Shown: positions 9,601 through 17,366, counted from the stretch's first letter. The stretch: 49,343 nucleotides of DNA from Halobacteriales archaeon SW_7_65_23 (GCA_003022725.1 PXSQ01000030.1:1-49343); one strand, 5' to 3'. A program made the numbers and translations. Notes: generated by a model not told the origin, from the letters alone.

Positions 9601-11676
9601 GGGACACTGTCTGTATCAGCGGCGAACGGCACGCTCGCCAACGATACCGATCCCGACGGCGATGTGCTGAACGCCTCGGTCGTGAGCGGTCCGTCGAACG
9701 GGAGTCTCACGCTGTACGCCAACGGCTCCTTCGAGTACACGCCGGCTCCCGACTTCAACGGCGAGGACAGCTTCACCTACCAGGCAAGCGATGGAGCGGG
9801 CGGGACCGATACAGCGACGGTGACCATCAACGTTTCCGGAGTCAACGACCCACCCGAGATCACGTCCGAGCCCGCGGACGCGACCGTCGACGAAGGGAAC
9901 GCAACAGTGCTGTCGGTGGACGCGACGGACGCCGACGGAGACGTGCTGTCGTATGCCTGGAATCTCTCGGGGACCGGCAGCCTGAACGAGACGTCGGGGA
10001 CGGCAGTCAGATACGACGCTCCCAATGATATCGACGCAACGACCGACGTGACCGTGACGGTCACGGTGGACGACGGGAAGGAAACCGACTCGGCGACGGC
10101 AATCGTGACGGTCGAACCGGTCAACGAGCCGCCGACCGCCGAGAACGACAGTTACAGTGTGGACGAAGGCACGACTCTGGCGGTGTCGGCGGCGAACGGG
10201 ACGCTGGCTAATGACGCCGATCCGGACGGAGATTCCCTATCGGCGTCGGTCGTCTCCGGGCCGTCGAACGGCACGCTCACTCTCCACGCCAACGGCTCAT
10301 TCGCGTACGCGCCCGATTCGGGCTTCACCGGGACCGATTCGTTCACCTACGAAGCGAGTGACGGCAATGGTGACAGTGATACGGCGACAGTGACAATCAC
10401 TGTAACCGGATCGCAACCCACGCCAGCGAACTTCACGGTCGTGATTACAGACACGAACGCGCCGGTCGTCGAAGGGGAGACACTGACAGTCACTGCGAAC
10501 ATCACCAACACGGGCGATGTCAAAGCCACACAGACGGTGACACTGACCGATAGCGGCTTCGACGGTATCGAGCGGGACGGGATAGACGTGACGCTGGCTG
10601 GCGGCGAGTCCAACGCGTCGGTGGTTCTGGAGTGGACCACCACCGAGGGCGATGCCGGGACTGGTGATCTGACCGTCGCTACCCAAAACGATTCGACGAC
10701 TGAAGCGGTGACCATCGAGCCAGCCGACACCAACGCTCCTCCGACAGCGACTGATGATAGCTATACTGCCACCGAAGGCGAGACGCTCACGGTGAGTGTA
10801 CCAGGCGTCCTCGACAACGACACCGACCCCGATGGTGACGATCTCACCGTTTCGACGCCCGCAGAAACCGACACCGAAAACGGAACGCTCACACTGAACG
10901 CCGACGGGAGCTTCGAGTACACGCCCGATGACGGCTTCACTGGCACCGACTCATTCACCTACGAGGTGACCGACGGCAGTGGTGGGTCAGACACGGCGAC
11001 AGTAACGATCAACGTCACAGCGACTGCGACCCCGCAGTTCGCGGTCAGCATCACGAATACGAACGCACCGGTGACCGAAGGCGATACCCTCACAACGAGC
11101 GTCACCGTCAACAACGTCGGGGGTGCCGCTGGAACGCAGACGATCACGCTCGAAGCGTTCGATAGCTCCCAGGTCGACAGCCAGTCCGTCTCGCTGAACC
11201 CGGACGAAACAGCAACGATCACGCTTGAGTGGGCGACCCAAGTCGGAGACGCAGGTAGCGGCGATCTCACCGTCGCAAGCGAGAACGACACGGCGACACG
11301 GAGTGCAACAGTCAACGCTGCCGACACGAACGACCCGCCGGTCGCCAGCGACGATAGCTATACCACGCCCGAAAACGAGACACTGGCAGTCTCCGTGCCG
11401 GGTGTCCTCGAAAACGATACCGACCCGGACGGTGACAGCCTCACTGTGACGGTCCTCAACGCACCGTCGAACGGCGGACTCGACCTAAGAGCTGACGGCT
11501 CATTTGAGTACACGCCCGACGCAGGGTTCACCGGCCTCAGCACTCTCTGGACTCTCAATCGCCGGTCAGGGAATGTCGGCGACGATCACCGAAGGCGACG
11601 ACGAGAACGTCGCAGTCACCGTCGAAAACACGGGCGAGCAATCCGGGGCGTTCACGGTCACGCTCAATATCGGTAA
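3673..11676 (+). CDS. Giant surface protein, segment 3: CARDB, cadherin-like and Ig-like repeat array
   Basis: Central 2667-residue segment, open for 8 kb. Real sequence starts near base 3660 in the middle of a CARDB repeat. In order: CARDB repeats to about base 5070; three cadherin-like/VCBS-type repeats (NDSYTVDEDGxLSVS...NGTLxNDTDPDGD...FTYEASDG); a different beta domain near 5920; two nearly identical CARDB-like repeats at about 6190 and 6500; then an alternating array of cadherin-like repeats and Ig/REJ-like repeats (NDAPEITSxPANATVDE...LSYNWTLTGNGSLN...YDAPDEL) to about 10400; then CARDB and cadherin-like repeats again. The Asp/Asn-rich DTDPDGD loops look like calcium-binding linkers. 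One Ig-like repeat is truncated in frame near 8095. The frame is lost near 11533 inside a cadherin-like repeat, just after GFTG. The likely role is a long extracellular stalk or adhesin. Confidence 0.8.
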   Translation: MQETQTVTLEDTGFGGAEQDAVEVTLAGGESNESVVLEWTTADGDAGTGDVTVASENDTATEPVTVEEPASFDVAITDTNEPVIQGETLSVTANVTNTGDAQATQTITLEDTGFSGTEQDAVDVTLAGGASNASVTLEWATSSGDAGSGDVTAASENDTDSTLVTVQDPASFAVEIVDTTSPVVEGETLSVTANVTNTGDVQETQTVTLNDTGFGGAEQDAVDVTLAGGASNASVVLEWTTADGDAGTGDVTVASDNDTESRSVTVEEARANFSVSIDNTSAPVVEGDTLSVNATVKNVGDATGARDVNLTDFDGAEVDTQSVSLAAEEKTTVTLNWSTSTGDAGSDNVTVASDNDSASRNVTVNAPAFFAVTIDSANASVTEGEDVVVDYTVENTGGVSDTQDIIFRVNGTQNDTESGVTLNAGGTFSDSFVYPTGDSDVPAITVNVSSDDDGAERTVTVNGVLTAQNDSYTVDEDGSLSVSESNGTLDNDTDPDGDSLSASLDSDVSNGTLTLHDNGSFEYVPDSDFNGEDSFTYKADDGAGGTDTATVTITVNAINDAPTANDLSVTTDEDTAVSGTFDASDPDDSSLSYSIASAPSNGTVSVSGDGFTYTPDSDYAGSDSFTYEVSDDDGATDMATVTITVNAINDAPIAANDSYTVDEDGTLSVSEANGTLANDTDPDSGALSATLASDVSNGSLTLYANGSLTYTPDDGFTGTDSFTYEITDGNGGSDTATVTFNVTATATSQLDQDEYVLESDSGQTITGTSTKAAGSEVTVRIESEDLNNPFVDRQTVSVESDGTFSAEFDVSSLPEGTNLTVQLFNSNGNEIDTATARIAQPASFEVSNLDAPSTAVIGDTVTVTADVTNTGDVEGTTDVEYVFAGDVISELTQSVTLSGGATETVTFEILIIEDIPPGTYEHGVRAGDGSRFAEITILEEQPASFEVSNLDAPSTAGFGDTVTVTADVTNTGDIQGRTVVEYVFAGDVISELTQSVTLFGGATETVTFEVPISEDVPPGTYEHGVQAGDGSQFAEITIEEQPPPTAENDSYTVPEDATLSVSTENGTLANDTDPDGDALSATLVSDVSNGSLTLYANGSFEYVPDPDFNGENSFTYEASDGSGDTDTASVTITVSAVNDAPEITSGPANATIDEENATVLSVAANDADGDALSYDWNLSGIGSLNATSGASVRYDAPDELASEDTATITVTVNDSTTEITATATITVRPVNDAPEITSPPMNATVDEENSTVLSVTATDNDTTDTLSYNWTLTGNGSLNTTTSTSIRYDAPEELTSNGTATVTVSVNDSEANATATATITIVAVNGAPTAANDSYTVDEDGTLSVSAANGTLANDTDPEGGSLSASVVSWPSNGSLTLFANGSFEYTPDTDFNGQDSFTYEASDGSGGTDTASVTITVSAVNDAPEITSGPANATLDEENSTVLSVTATDNDTTDTLSYNWTLTGNGSLNTTTSTTEVTATATVTVNPVNDAPKITSSPASATVDEENSTVLSVTATDNDTTDTLSYNWTLTGNGSLNASSGTAVRYDAPDELASQEDVTLTVTVNDSITEVTATATVTVNPVNNAPEITSAPANATVDEGNETVLSVEATDNDGDALSYNWTLTGNGGLNDTSGTAVRYDAPDELASRENVAVTVTVDDGTANVSANATVTVNPVNDAPEITSGPANATVDKGNTTVLSVTAADNDTTDTLSYTWTLTGNGSLNATSGTSVRYDAPDELAANRTATVRVNVSDGTTNATATATITIVAVNDAPTTANDSYSVDEDATLSVSAENGTLANDTDPDGDILNASVVRGPSNGSLTLFTNGSFKYVPDRDFNGEDSFTYEASDRAGGTDTAMVTITVSAVNDAPEITSAPANATVEEKNSTVLSVEATDADGDTLSYTWTLAGNGSLNATSGTSIRYDAPEELAANETATVTVSVNDSTASATATVTITVVAVNDALTAANDSYTVPEDGTLSVSAANGTLANDTDPDGDVLNASVVSGPSNGSLTLYANGSFEYTPAPDFNGEDSFTYQASDGAGGTDTATVTINVSGVNDPPEITSEPADATVDEGNATVLSVDATDADGDVLSYAWNLSGTGSLNETSGTAVRYDAPNDIDATTDVTVTVTVDDGKETDSATAIVTVEPVNEPPTAENDSYSVDEGTTLAVSAANGTLANDADPDGDSLSASVVSGPSNGTLTLHANGSFAYAPDSGFTGTDSFTYEASDGNGDSDTATVTITVTGSQPTPANFTVVITDTNAPVVEGETLTVTANITNTGDVKATQTVTLTDSGFDGIERDGIDVTLAGGESNASVVLEWTTTEGDAGTGDLTVATQNDSTTEAVTIEPADTNAPPTATDDSYTATEGETLTVSVPGVLDNDTDPDGDDLTVSTPAETDTENGTLTLNADGSFEYTPDDGFTGTDSFTYEVTDGSGGSDTATVTINVTATATPQFAVSITNTNAPVTEGDTLTTSVTVNNVGGAAGTQTITLEAFDSSQVDSQSVSLNPDETATITLEWATQVGDAGSGDLTVASENDTATRSATVNAADTNDPPVASDDSYTTPENETLAVSVPGVLENDTDPDGDSLTVTVLNAPSNGGLDLRADGSFEYTPDAGFTGLSTLWTLNRRSGNVGDDHRRRRRERRSHRRKHGRAIRGVHGHAQYR

Positions 11677-14428
11677 CGGGACCGTCACCGAATCAGCGAC
11701 GACTGCCGAACTCGCTGCTGACGAAACGGACACCGTCACATTCGAAAACGTCACGGGGAGCCTCAGTCCCGGAGAATACGAGGTTGATGTGACGACTCCA
11801 GATGACGAACTGACCGGAACCCTATCGGTCTCTCAAGAACTGGAGCCAGCGACGTTCGACGTCACGATCGATACCATACCCGATACCGTTACTGCCGGTG
11901 AAGAGCTGGTCGTCGAGTACACCGTCGAGAACACTGGTGACGAGACCGCAACGCAGGACATCGTGTTCCAGATCAACGGGAGTCAGACAGCAGTTGACGA
12001 TACCGTCCAACTATCGGGTGGAGAGAGTAGCACTGGACAGTTCACCTACCGCACCGACGAGAGTGATATCCCGACCGTTGAAGTAACAATACTCAGCGAC
12101 GATGACGCGGCAACTACGAGTGTCTCCGTCGACACGACAGAGACTAACTCCCCGCCCGAGGCAAGCAATGACAACTACACCGTCTTCGAAAATGAAACAC
12201 TCTCAGTGAATGCGCCGGGTATCCTCGCCAACGACTCCGACCCCGACGGCGACGATCTCACGGTCTCGATACCGGCTACAACACCGCCCGACAACGGAAA
12301 CCTCTCTCTGAACGCCAACGGGAGTTTCGCGTACACGCCCGATAATGGCTTCACTGGCGAGGATACGTTCGCCTATGAGGTGACCGACGGCAACGGTGGG
12401 TCGGACACAGCGACAGTAACCATCACTGTGACGGAGGGAGCGGCTCCTGCCGAACCGGCACTCTCCGACCTCTCGATCGCTGGTCAAGGCACGTCGGCGA
12501 CGATCACCGAAGGCGACGACGGGAACGTCGCAGTCACCGTCGAAAACGTCGGCGAAACCAGTAGCACGTTCACGGTCACGCTCAATATCGGTAACGGGAC
12601 CGTCACCGAATCAGCGACGACTGCCGAACTCGCCGCCGACGAAACGGACACCGTCACCTTCGAGGGAGTCACTAGCGGTCTCGCGCCCGGTGAGTACGAT
12701 GTTGCAGTTACAGCCGATGACGCGAACCAGACCGGCGCGTTGACTATCTCCGAGGCATCTGACCCACCGGAGCCCGATCCCGCCGAATTCGATACGACGA
12801 TCACCAACGTGAACGACTCGGTCGTCGCTGGTGATACCGTTACGGTCGCCTATACCGTCGAAAACGTTGGCGATGAGACCGGCACGCAGGATGTCACGTT
12901 CACAGTGAACGGAACCGTCGAGACAACGGTTGCGGATATCGCTCTCGACGGGAGTGAATCGACGACTGGAACGGTCACGTACGAGACGAACGCCAGTGAC
13001 ACACCGGCCATTTCGGTTGCTATCGAAAGCGACGATGACACCGCGACTGAGACAGTCACCGTCCAAGGCGTTCCCGAACTCACCATCGGCGAGTTCGATG
13101 ACGAGTTCCCGAACGCGACGGAAGAGACCAACTACGGAACGGTTGCAATTCCGGTCGCAGAAACCGCTGGCGTCGAATCGTCGAATCTCACTGTCCAGTT
13201 AGTCATCGCGGGCGACGACGGTGAGCTCGTCAACGAGACGATCGCCGACCGTGAACTGGCGAACGAATCCGCAACGTTCGAGTTCGATGTCGGAACGATC
13301 GATGCCCCCGACGAGTACACGGCAACTGTGAGCGTCGACGCCGAAACCGCAGACTCAGTCTCCGCACGCCACGTCTTTGCGGTTGCTGCTGACGACGATA
13401 GTTCTGACTCGGACGATAGTTCTGACTCGGACGACAGTTCAGACGACGAGTCGGAACTTGAGATCGACCAACGTGACGACGGCTCGGCAGAGCGTCTGCT
13501 CCTGACGGTCCAGAATCCCGCCGACGGGGAGCAATTCGAGATCGATCTCGCAGCCGAAAACCGCCCACTAGCGACAGACATTGTGACTATCGACGCACTC
13601 ACATTCAATGCATCGAGCCAGCAGGACCTGGAGCTGACGCTCACTGCGACCTCGACGCCGACGGAGACGACACCGAATCAGACTGTGCCAGCCCAAAGCG
13701 ACGTGACGCTCGGGTATCTCAGCGTCGAGAACGGCTCCGCCGTCGAGAACGTCTCCTTCGAGTTTACACTCGACGAAGAGACGCTTGACGAGCAGGGCGC
13801 ACCGCCCGAGACGGTCGTCTTCCACCGGTACAACGAAACGTCCGAGACGTGGGTAGCGAAGAACACGACGCTCCAGAACCGCTCGAACGGAGAACTACGG
13901 TACCGGACGGTCGTCGAGTCGTTCTCCGAGTGGGTGGTGACCGCCGACCGGCCAGAGCTTACGGTGACGAACACGGCGGTTGCGACGACGACGGCTACCC
14001 CCGGTGAGTCCGTTGCGGTCGACGTGACGGTCACAAACGACGGGAATGCTGCTGGCAACCGGACGGTCGAACTGATCGCTGACGGGCAGGTCGTTGCCAC
14101 CGAAACGGTCAGTCTCGACGGGGGAGAGACACGGGACGTGTCGCTTTCGACAACGTTCGACGACCCGGGTGAGTACGACCTCGCAGTCGGCGACACTACT
14201 GTTGGCTCGGTCACGATCCAGTCCGAGACTGGCACTCCCTCAGATCCAGGAACGCCAACGGATGGGACCGACGAACCGACAGAAACGAACGAACCTGACA
14301 CGGAAACAGAGCCGTCCGACGGCGACGGAAGTGGATTCCCGTGGTGGACGGTTGTTGTCGGTATCGTGCTCACCGCCATCATCGCAGCTGCCGCCCTCTG
14401 GTACCGGAACGACAAGACTACGGAGTAA
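11504..14428 (+). CDS. Giant surface protein, segment 4: CARDB repeats, acidic linker, C-terminal membrane anchor
   Basis: C-terminal part of the same protein in a shifted frame; authentic sequence starts near base 11545 (ALSGLSIAGQG, repeated almost exactly near 12460). It carries CARDB-like repeats, one cadherin-like repeat near 12140, a low-complexity acidic linker (SDSDDSSDSDDSS, residue about 630), a domain resembling the pre-PGF region found before haloarchaeal surface anchors (VVESFSEWVVTADRP), a last CARDB repeat, a Thr/Pro/Glu-rich stalk, and one transmembrane helix (WWTVVVGIVLTAIIAAAALW) followed by a short charged tail. A canonical PGF motif for archaeosortase is not visible, so simple membrane anchoring is likelier than sortase processing. 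The stop at 14426-14428 is followed by a promoter for the DUF433 gene. Confidence 0.8.
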   Translation: MSTRPTQGSPASALSGLSIAGQGMSATITEGDDENVAVTVENTGEQSGAFTVTLNIGNGTVTESATTAELAADETDTVTFENVTGSLSPGEYEVDVTTPDDELTGTLSVSQELEPATFDVTIDTIPDTVTAGEELVVEYTVENTGDETATQDIVFQINGSQTAVDDTVQLSGGESSTGQFTYRTDESDIPTVEVTILSDDDAATTSVSVDTTETNSPPEASNDNYTVFENETLSVNAPGILANDSDPDGDDLTVSIPATTPPDNGNLSLNANGSFAYTPDNGFTGEDTFAYEVTDGNGGSDTATVTITVTEGAAPAEPALSDLSIAGQGTSATITEGDDGNVAVTVENVGETSSTFTVTLNIGNGTVTESATTAELAADETDTVTFEGVTSGLAPGEYDVAVTADDANQTGALTISEASDPPEPDPAEFDTTITNVNDSVVAGDTVTVAYTVENVGDETGTQDVTFTVNGTVETTVADIALDGSESTTGTVTYETNASDTPAISVAIESDDDTATETVTVQGVPELTIGEFDDEFPNATEETNYGTVAIPVAETAGVESSNLTVQLVIAGDDGELVNETIADRELANESATFEFDVGTIDAPDEYTATVSVDAETADSVSARHVFAVAADDDSSDSDDSSDSDDSSDDESELEIDQRDDGSAERLLLTVQNPADGEQFEIDLAAENRPLATDIVTIDALTFNASSQQDLELTLTATSTPTETTPNQTVPAQSDVTLGYLSVENGSAVENVSFEFTLDEETLDEQGAPPETVVFHRYNETSETWVAKNTTLQNRSNGELRYRTVVESFSEWVVTADRPELTVTNTAVATTTATPGESVAVDVTVTNDGNAAGNRTVELIADGQVVATETVSLDGGETRDVSLSTTFDDPGEYDLAVGDTTVGSVTIQSETGTPSDPGTPTDGTDEPTETNEPDTETEPSDGDGSGFPWWTVVVGIVLTAIIAAAALWYRNDKTTE

Positions 14429-14452
14429 ACGGCTGCTCGCTACCCGCCAGCC

Positions 14453-14460
14453 TTTATTAT
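14453..14460 (+). promoter_or_regulatory. TATA-like element of the DUF433/DUF5615 operon
   Basis: TTTATTAT sits about 27 bp before the ATG at 14483, the spacing expected for an archaeal TATA box with a leaderless or nearly leaderless transcript. No Shine-Dalgarno-like sequence precedes the start codon. Confidence 0.5.
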
Positions 14461-14482
14461 TGGCAGGGCCGTAGTTTTCTCT

Positions 14483-14782
14483 ATGGCTGAAATCGTCTCG
14501 ACGGCTGATACGCTGGGTGGTGCGCCCCGGATCAAGGGCAGGCGTATCGGCGTCCATCACGTCGCCAAACGGGTAATCGATGCTGGCGAATCTCCCGAAC
14601 AGGTTGCCGCCGACTACGACCTCGATATCGCTGACATCTATCGTGCTCTCGTGTACTACTACGATCATGCTGAAGAGATGCGGCGGGTTCAAGCCGAACG
14701 GCAGACCGCCTCTGACGAGTTCTCTGTTATTCGCGGTCCTGACGATCTCGACACAAAGACCCAGTCAGAGCCCGAAGCATGA
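14483..14782 (+). CDS. DUF433 antitoxin of a type II toxin-antitoxin pair
   Basis: A 99-residue DUF433 protein: N-terminal VSTADTLGGAPRIKG segment, then a helix-turn-helix-like region (GESPEQVAADYDLDIADIYRAL) and a Tyr-rich VYYYDHAEEM helix. Members are typically antitoxins that bind and neutralise a DUF5615 PIN-like nuclease and probably autorepress the operon. The toxin gene follows with a 4-bp ATGA overlap, so the two are translationally coupled. A leaderless promoter lies just upstream. The first residues (MAEIVSTADTLGG) are complete, unlike the relative at the left edge of the window. Family assignment is firm; DNA binding is inferred from the family. Confidence 0.85.
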   Translation: MAEIVSTADTLGGAPRIKGRRIGVHHVAKRVIDAGESPEQVAADYDLDIADIYRALVYYYDHAEEMRRVQAERQTASDEFSVIRGPDDLDTKTQSEPEA

Positions 14783-15114
14783 GGCTCCTGGCTGACGAAC
14801 ACATCCCGCCAGCGATCGTTTCTGCACTCCGTGGTGAAGGTCACGATATCGCAGTTGTCGGGGATGATATCGACCTCGGAGCTGAAGATACAGTCCTCTT
14901 GGAATACGCACGTGACACGGACCGTCTCATTCTGAGCGAAGATACTAACTTTCGCGGAGCCGATCCTGACCTGGATGTCGAGGATCAGCCGGGGATTCTT
15001 GCGTGTGAGACGGCTGCCTCACCGGGAGAAATCGCTGCGGCAATCCGTCGAATCGAGACATTCACTGACGACCTCACGGGGACCGTTCTGTACGTGCCGG
15101 GTGACTGGCTGTGA
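14779..15114 (+). CDS. DUF5615 PIN-like toxin
   Basis: 111 residues with the PIN-like DUF5615 layout: an N-terminal acidic motif in MRLLADEHIP, a central conserved acidic/Asn motif SEDTNFRG on a strand-loop, and a C-terminal region ending with a Trp (YVPGDWL). In PIN-fold nucleases these acidic residues bind the metal used for RNA cleavage. Length and start fit the family, and the start overlaps the antitoxin stop by 4 bp. This pair lies directly downstream of the giant surface protein gene, and a damaged homologous pair lies directly upstream, all on the same strand. The toxin function is inferred from family and operon. Confidence 0.82.
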   Translation: MRLLADEHIPPAIVSALRGEGHDIAVVGDDIDLGAEDTVLLEYARDTDRLILSEDTNFRGADPDLDVEDQPGILACETAASPGEIAAAIRRIETFTDDLTGTVLYVPGDWL

Positions 15115-15183
15115 GAATTCGCTCCAGTTCGGAGCTATCCAGACATCCTACCACCTTTCAGAATTATTACGTAATCAATGTCG

Positions 15184-15336
15184 GGGCACTGTCTAGTTCA
15201 GCCATCGGCGATCTGCGATTTATCGTAACCTGAACGCGAATATGGCAACAGAAGCGTTCTGCCGCTCGAAATAGTAACCCTCACAGAGAAAATTACGGTA
15301 ATTTCCCGAACCGCCTCGCTCAACTAGACAGTACCC
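15184..15336. mobile_element. Non-autonomous inverted-repeat element (153 bp) with 5-bp target duplication
   Basis: The left end GGGCACTGTCTAGTTCAGC and the right end, read on the other strand, GGGTACTGTCTAGTTGAGC match at 17 of 19 positions. The element is flanked directly by TGTCG at 15179-15183 and 15337-15341, consistent with a 5-bp target site duplication. The interior (about 115 bp) has no coding capacity. This is the structure of a MITE mobilised by a transposase encoded elsewhere. I do not name the parent IS family with confidence. Confidence 0.7.
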
Positions 15337-15394
15337 TGTCGGTAATCTCGGAAATTCACTGATACAGTTGATAGTATGATAAGAAAGGCCGCTG

Positions 15395-15504
15395 ATACTG
15401 GTGGCTGTAAGTACGTGAAAACTCGAATTAAGAATCCAGGCGGAGCGGGTCTGTATCCGCAGATAGCAGGGACTGGTGAGTAAAAGAATTACAGCCACCA
15501 GTAT
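15395..15504 (-). mobile_element. 110-bp MITE, copy 1 (family with ATACTGGTGGCTGTAA ends)
   Basis: Perfect 16-bp terminal inverted repeats: ATACTGGTGGCTGTAA at 15395-15410 and TTACAGCCACCAGTAT at 15489-15504. Read on the minus strand, the interior matches copies 2 and 4 (45523 and 49150) over nearly its whole length with a few substitutions. No target duplication is obvious. Non-coding; the ORFs that run out of it (for example the long N-terminal extension of the cupin ORF) are artefacts. Confidence 0.8.
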
Positions 15505-15646
15505 GAGAAGGGATCCGAAGCAGTTTCTGATCGCGGATTTGGGCGAGACTACGCATCACAGTCTCCCTATACCCCGTGTAGTCTCAACTTCCATGGTCCC
15601 TCGGCGAGGAAAATGGTATGTTCGGTGCGGGTGTAGCGTGATCTGT

Positions 15647-15964
15647 ATGTCATACAATCAGCAACACTACAGCAACGTCGAAGAACTGGCACCGGGAATG
15701 CACTTTCTCAGGGACGAACTCGACTGCGAGAACCTGGGGATCACCGTCCTGGATGTCGACGGCAAGTGGGAGGGGAAACAGCACGATCACGCCGACGAAG
15801 GGCAAGAAGAGGTCTACCTGCTCATGGAGGGATCCGGTTCGCTCACAGTCGACGGCGAAAAGATCACACTCGGACCAGGCAAAGCGGTTCGGGTAGACCC
15901 GGAGGCTACGCGCAAACTCTTCTTCACAGAAGAGAGTACGATGGTAATCGTCGGCGCGCCATAG
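15647..15964 (+). CDS. Small cupin-domain protein
   Basis: A single-domain cupin of 105 residues (MSYNQQHYSNVEEL...). Cupin motif 1 is visible as KQHDHADEGQEEVYLLMEGSG, giving the His, His and Glu metal ligands, and motif 2 is partly visible around GPGKAVRVDPEATRK. Such proteins bind a divalent metal or a small ligand; the substrate cannot be told from sequence. I chose the ATG at 15647 because the track ORF otherwise starts inside a MITE and its extra residues do not look like protein. The gene is convergent with purB and separated from it by 16 bp. It appears monocistronic. An 8-bp inverted repeat lies about 60 bp upstream. Confidence 0.8.
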   Translation: MSYNQQHYSNVEELAPGMHFLRDELDCENLGITVLDVDGKWEGKQHDHADEGQEEVYLLMEGSGSLTVDGEKITLGPGKAVRVDPEATRKLFFTEESTMVIVGAP

Positions 15965-15980
15965 CGAGCTCCGGCGCCCT

Positions 15981-17366
15981 CTAGTCCAGATTGTCCACGA
16001 GTTCGTCCGCAATCCCGACGTACTCCGCGGGCGACAGCGCCTCCAGTTCTTCCCGGACCTCCGCCGACACGTCGAGATCGTCGAACAGCTCCCTGAACTC
16101 CGCGAGCGACATTGTCTCGCCGCGAGTGAGCTCTTTGACCTGCTCGTAGGCGTCCGCGTGCCCCTCCCGACGGAGGATGGTCTGGACTGCCTCCCCGATC
16201 ACCGCCGGGTTCGCCTTCAGGTCCTCGCGCATCACTGCTTCGTCGGGGACGACTTTCGACAGCCCAGTCCCGAGTTTCTCGTAACCGATCAGGCAGTGGG
16301 CGAGCGCTGCCCCGAGGTTTCGCTTGACAGTCGAGTCCGAAAGGTCCCGCTGGAGCCGCGATTTCGTGAGATAGTCGCCCAGGAACGCCAGATCGGCGTT
16401 CGCCTTCGAGAGGTTTCCCTCGCTGTTTTCGAAGTCGATCGGGTTCACCTTGTGGGGCATCGTCGACGATCCGGTCTCGCCGGCGGTCGCCTCCTGGCCG
16501 AGGTACCGGTCGGAGACGTACAGCCACACGTCGAGGTCTAGATCCAGCAGGACGTTGTTGATCCCCCGCAGCGCGTCACAGAGTGTGGCCAGGTCGTCGC
16601 AGGGGTTGACCTGCGTGGTCAGCGGTTCGTGGTCCAGCCCGAGGTCGGCAACGAACGAGCGGGCAAAGGCTTGCCAGTCGACGTCCGGATAGGCGGCAGT
16701 GTGGGCAGCGTAAGTCCCGCTGGCTCCCGCGAGTTTCCCCGAGAGCCCGGACACTGCGCGCTCGACCCGGCCGAGTTGTCGCCCGAGCCGGGAGGCGTAC
16801 ACCGCCATCTCCTTGCCGAACGTTGTGGGCGTGGCTGGTTGACCATGCGTGCGCGCGAGCATCGGGACTGCCCGATACTCGCGGGCCATTCGAGTCAAGG
16901 AGTCGCGAACCTCGCGAACTGACGGCACGAGGACATCCTGCACCGCCGGTCCGAGCAGCAGCCGGTAGGCGAGGTTGTTGACATCCTCGCTAGTCAGCCC
17001 GAAGTGGATCCACTCCTCACAGTCGAGATCAGCCGGCAACCGCTCGCGGACGAAGTATTCGACGGCCTTGACATCGTGATTCGTCGCCGGGTACTCGCCG
17101 TACCCCTCCGTTTCGAGCTGCTTGAGGAGCGCCGCGTCGTCACCGTCGAACTCCCGGTAGAGGTCCCGTAACTGCTCGCGTTCCTCGGATGGGACCTCCA
17201 GTGGGGTCGTCTCAAGGTCGGCGAGCGCGAGCAGATACTCTACCTCGACTTCGACGCGGGCGCGGATCAGCGCCCGTTCGCTCGCGTACTCCGTGAGCGG
17301 TTCCGTGTATCGTGCGTAGCGGCCGTCCAGTGGCGAGACAGCCTCGAGCGGCCCCCGGTGGCTCAT
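15981..17366 (-). CDS. purB: Adenylosuccinate lyase
   Basis: 461 residues, full length. It catalyses two fumarate-releasing steps: SAICAR to AICAR in de novo purine synthesis, and adenylosuccinate to AMP. The N-terminus AVSPLDGRYARYTEPL and the fumarase/aspartase superfamily signature GSSTMPHKVNPIDFEN, whose Ser lies in the mobile catalytic loop, are characteristic. TSEDVNNLAY and RTHGQPATPTTFG (catalytic His) are also present. The pattern is that of the E. coli-type PurB subgroup. The start at 17366 (MSHRGPLEAVSPLDG) fits the family. It is divergent from the UPF0179 gene with about 90 bp between, which must hold both promoters. Confidence 0.96.
   Translation of the reverse strand: MSHRGPLEAVSPLDGRYARYTEPLTEYASERALIRARVEVEVEYLLALADLETTPLEVPSEEREQLRDLYREFDGDDAALLKQLETEGYGEYPATNHDVKAVEYFVRERLPADLDCEEWIHFGLTSEDVNNLAYRLLLGPAVQDVLVPSVREVRDSLTRMAREYRAVPMLARTHGQPATPTTFGKEMAVYASRLGRQLGRVERAVSGLSGKLAGASGTYAAHTAAYPDVDWQAFARSFVADLGLDHEPLTTQVNPCDDLATLCDALRGINNVLLDLDLDVWLYVSDRYLGQEATAGETGSSTMPHKVNPIDFENSEGNLSKANADLAFLGDYLTKSRLQRDLSDSTVKRNLGAALAHCLIGYEKLGTGLSKVVPDEAVMREDLKANPAVIGEAVQTILRREGHADAYEQVKELTRGETMSLAEFRELFDDLDVSAEVREELEALSPAEYVGIADELVDNLD

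Larger units (their letters stand above)
15115..15646. other. Gene-free region carrying two MITE-like elements
   Basis: About 530 bp with no convincing gene. It holds a 153-bp inverted-repeat element (15184-15336) and a 110-bp element (15395-15504), both listed separately. An 8-bp inverted repeat GAGACTAC (15545-15552) / GTAGTCTC (15578-15585) lies upstream of the cupin gene and may be a hairpin or an operator. The relatively AT-rich composition contrasts with the flanking genes. Confidence 0.6.

Noticed and set aside
14330-14428. PGF-CTERM archaeosortase signal
   Set aside because: There is a membrane helix and a short tail but no PGF triad, only SGFPWW; simple anchoring is the safer call.
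15476-15646. N-terminal extension of the cupin ORF
   Set aside because: It starts inside a MITE, and the same SKRITATSM start recurs at other copies, showing it is element sequence.
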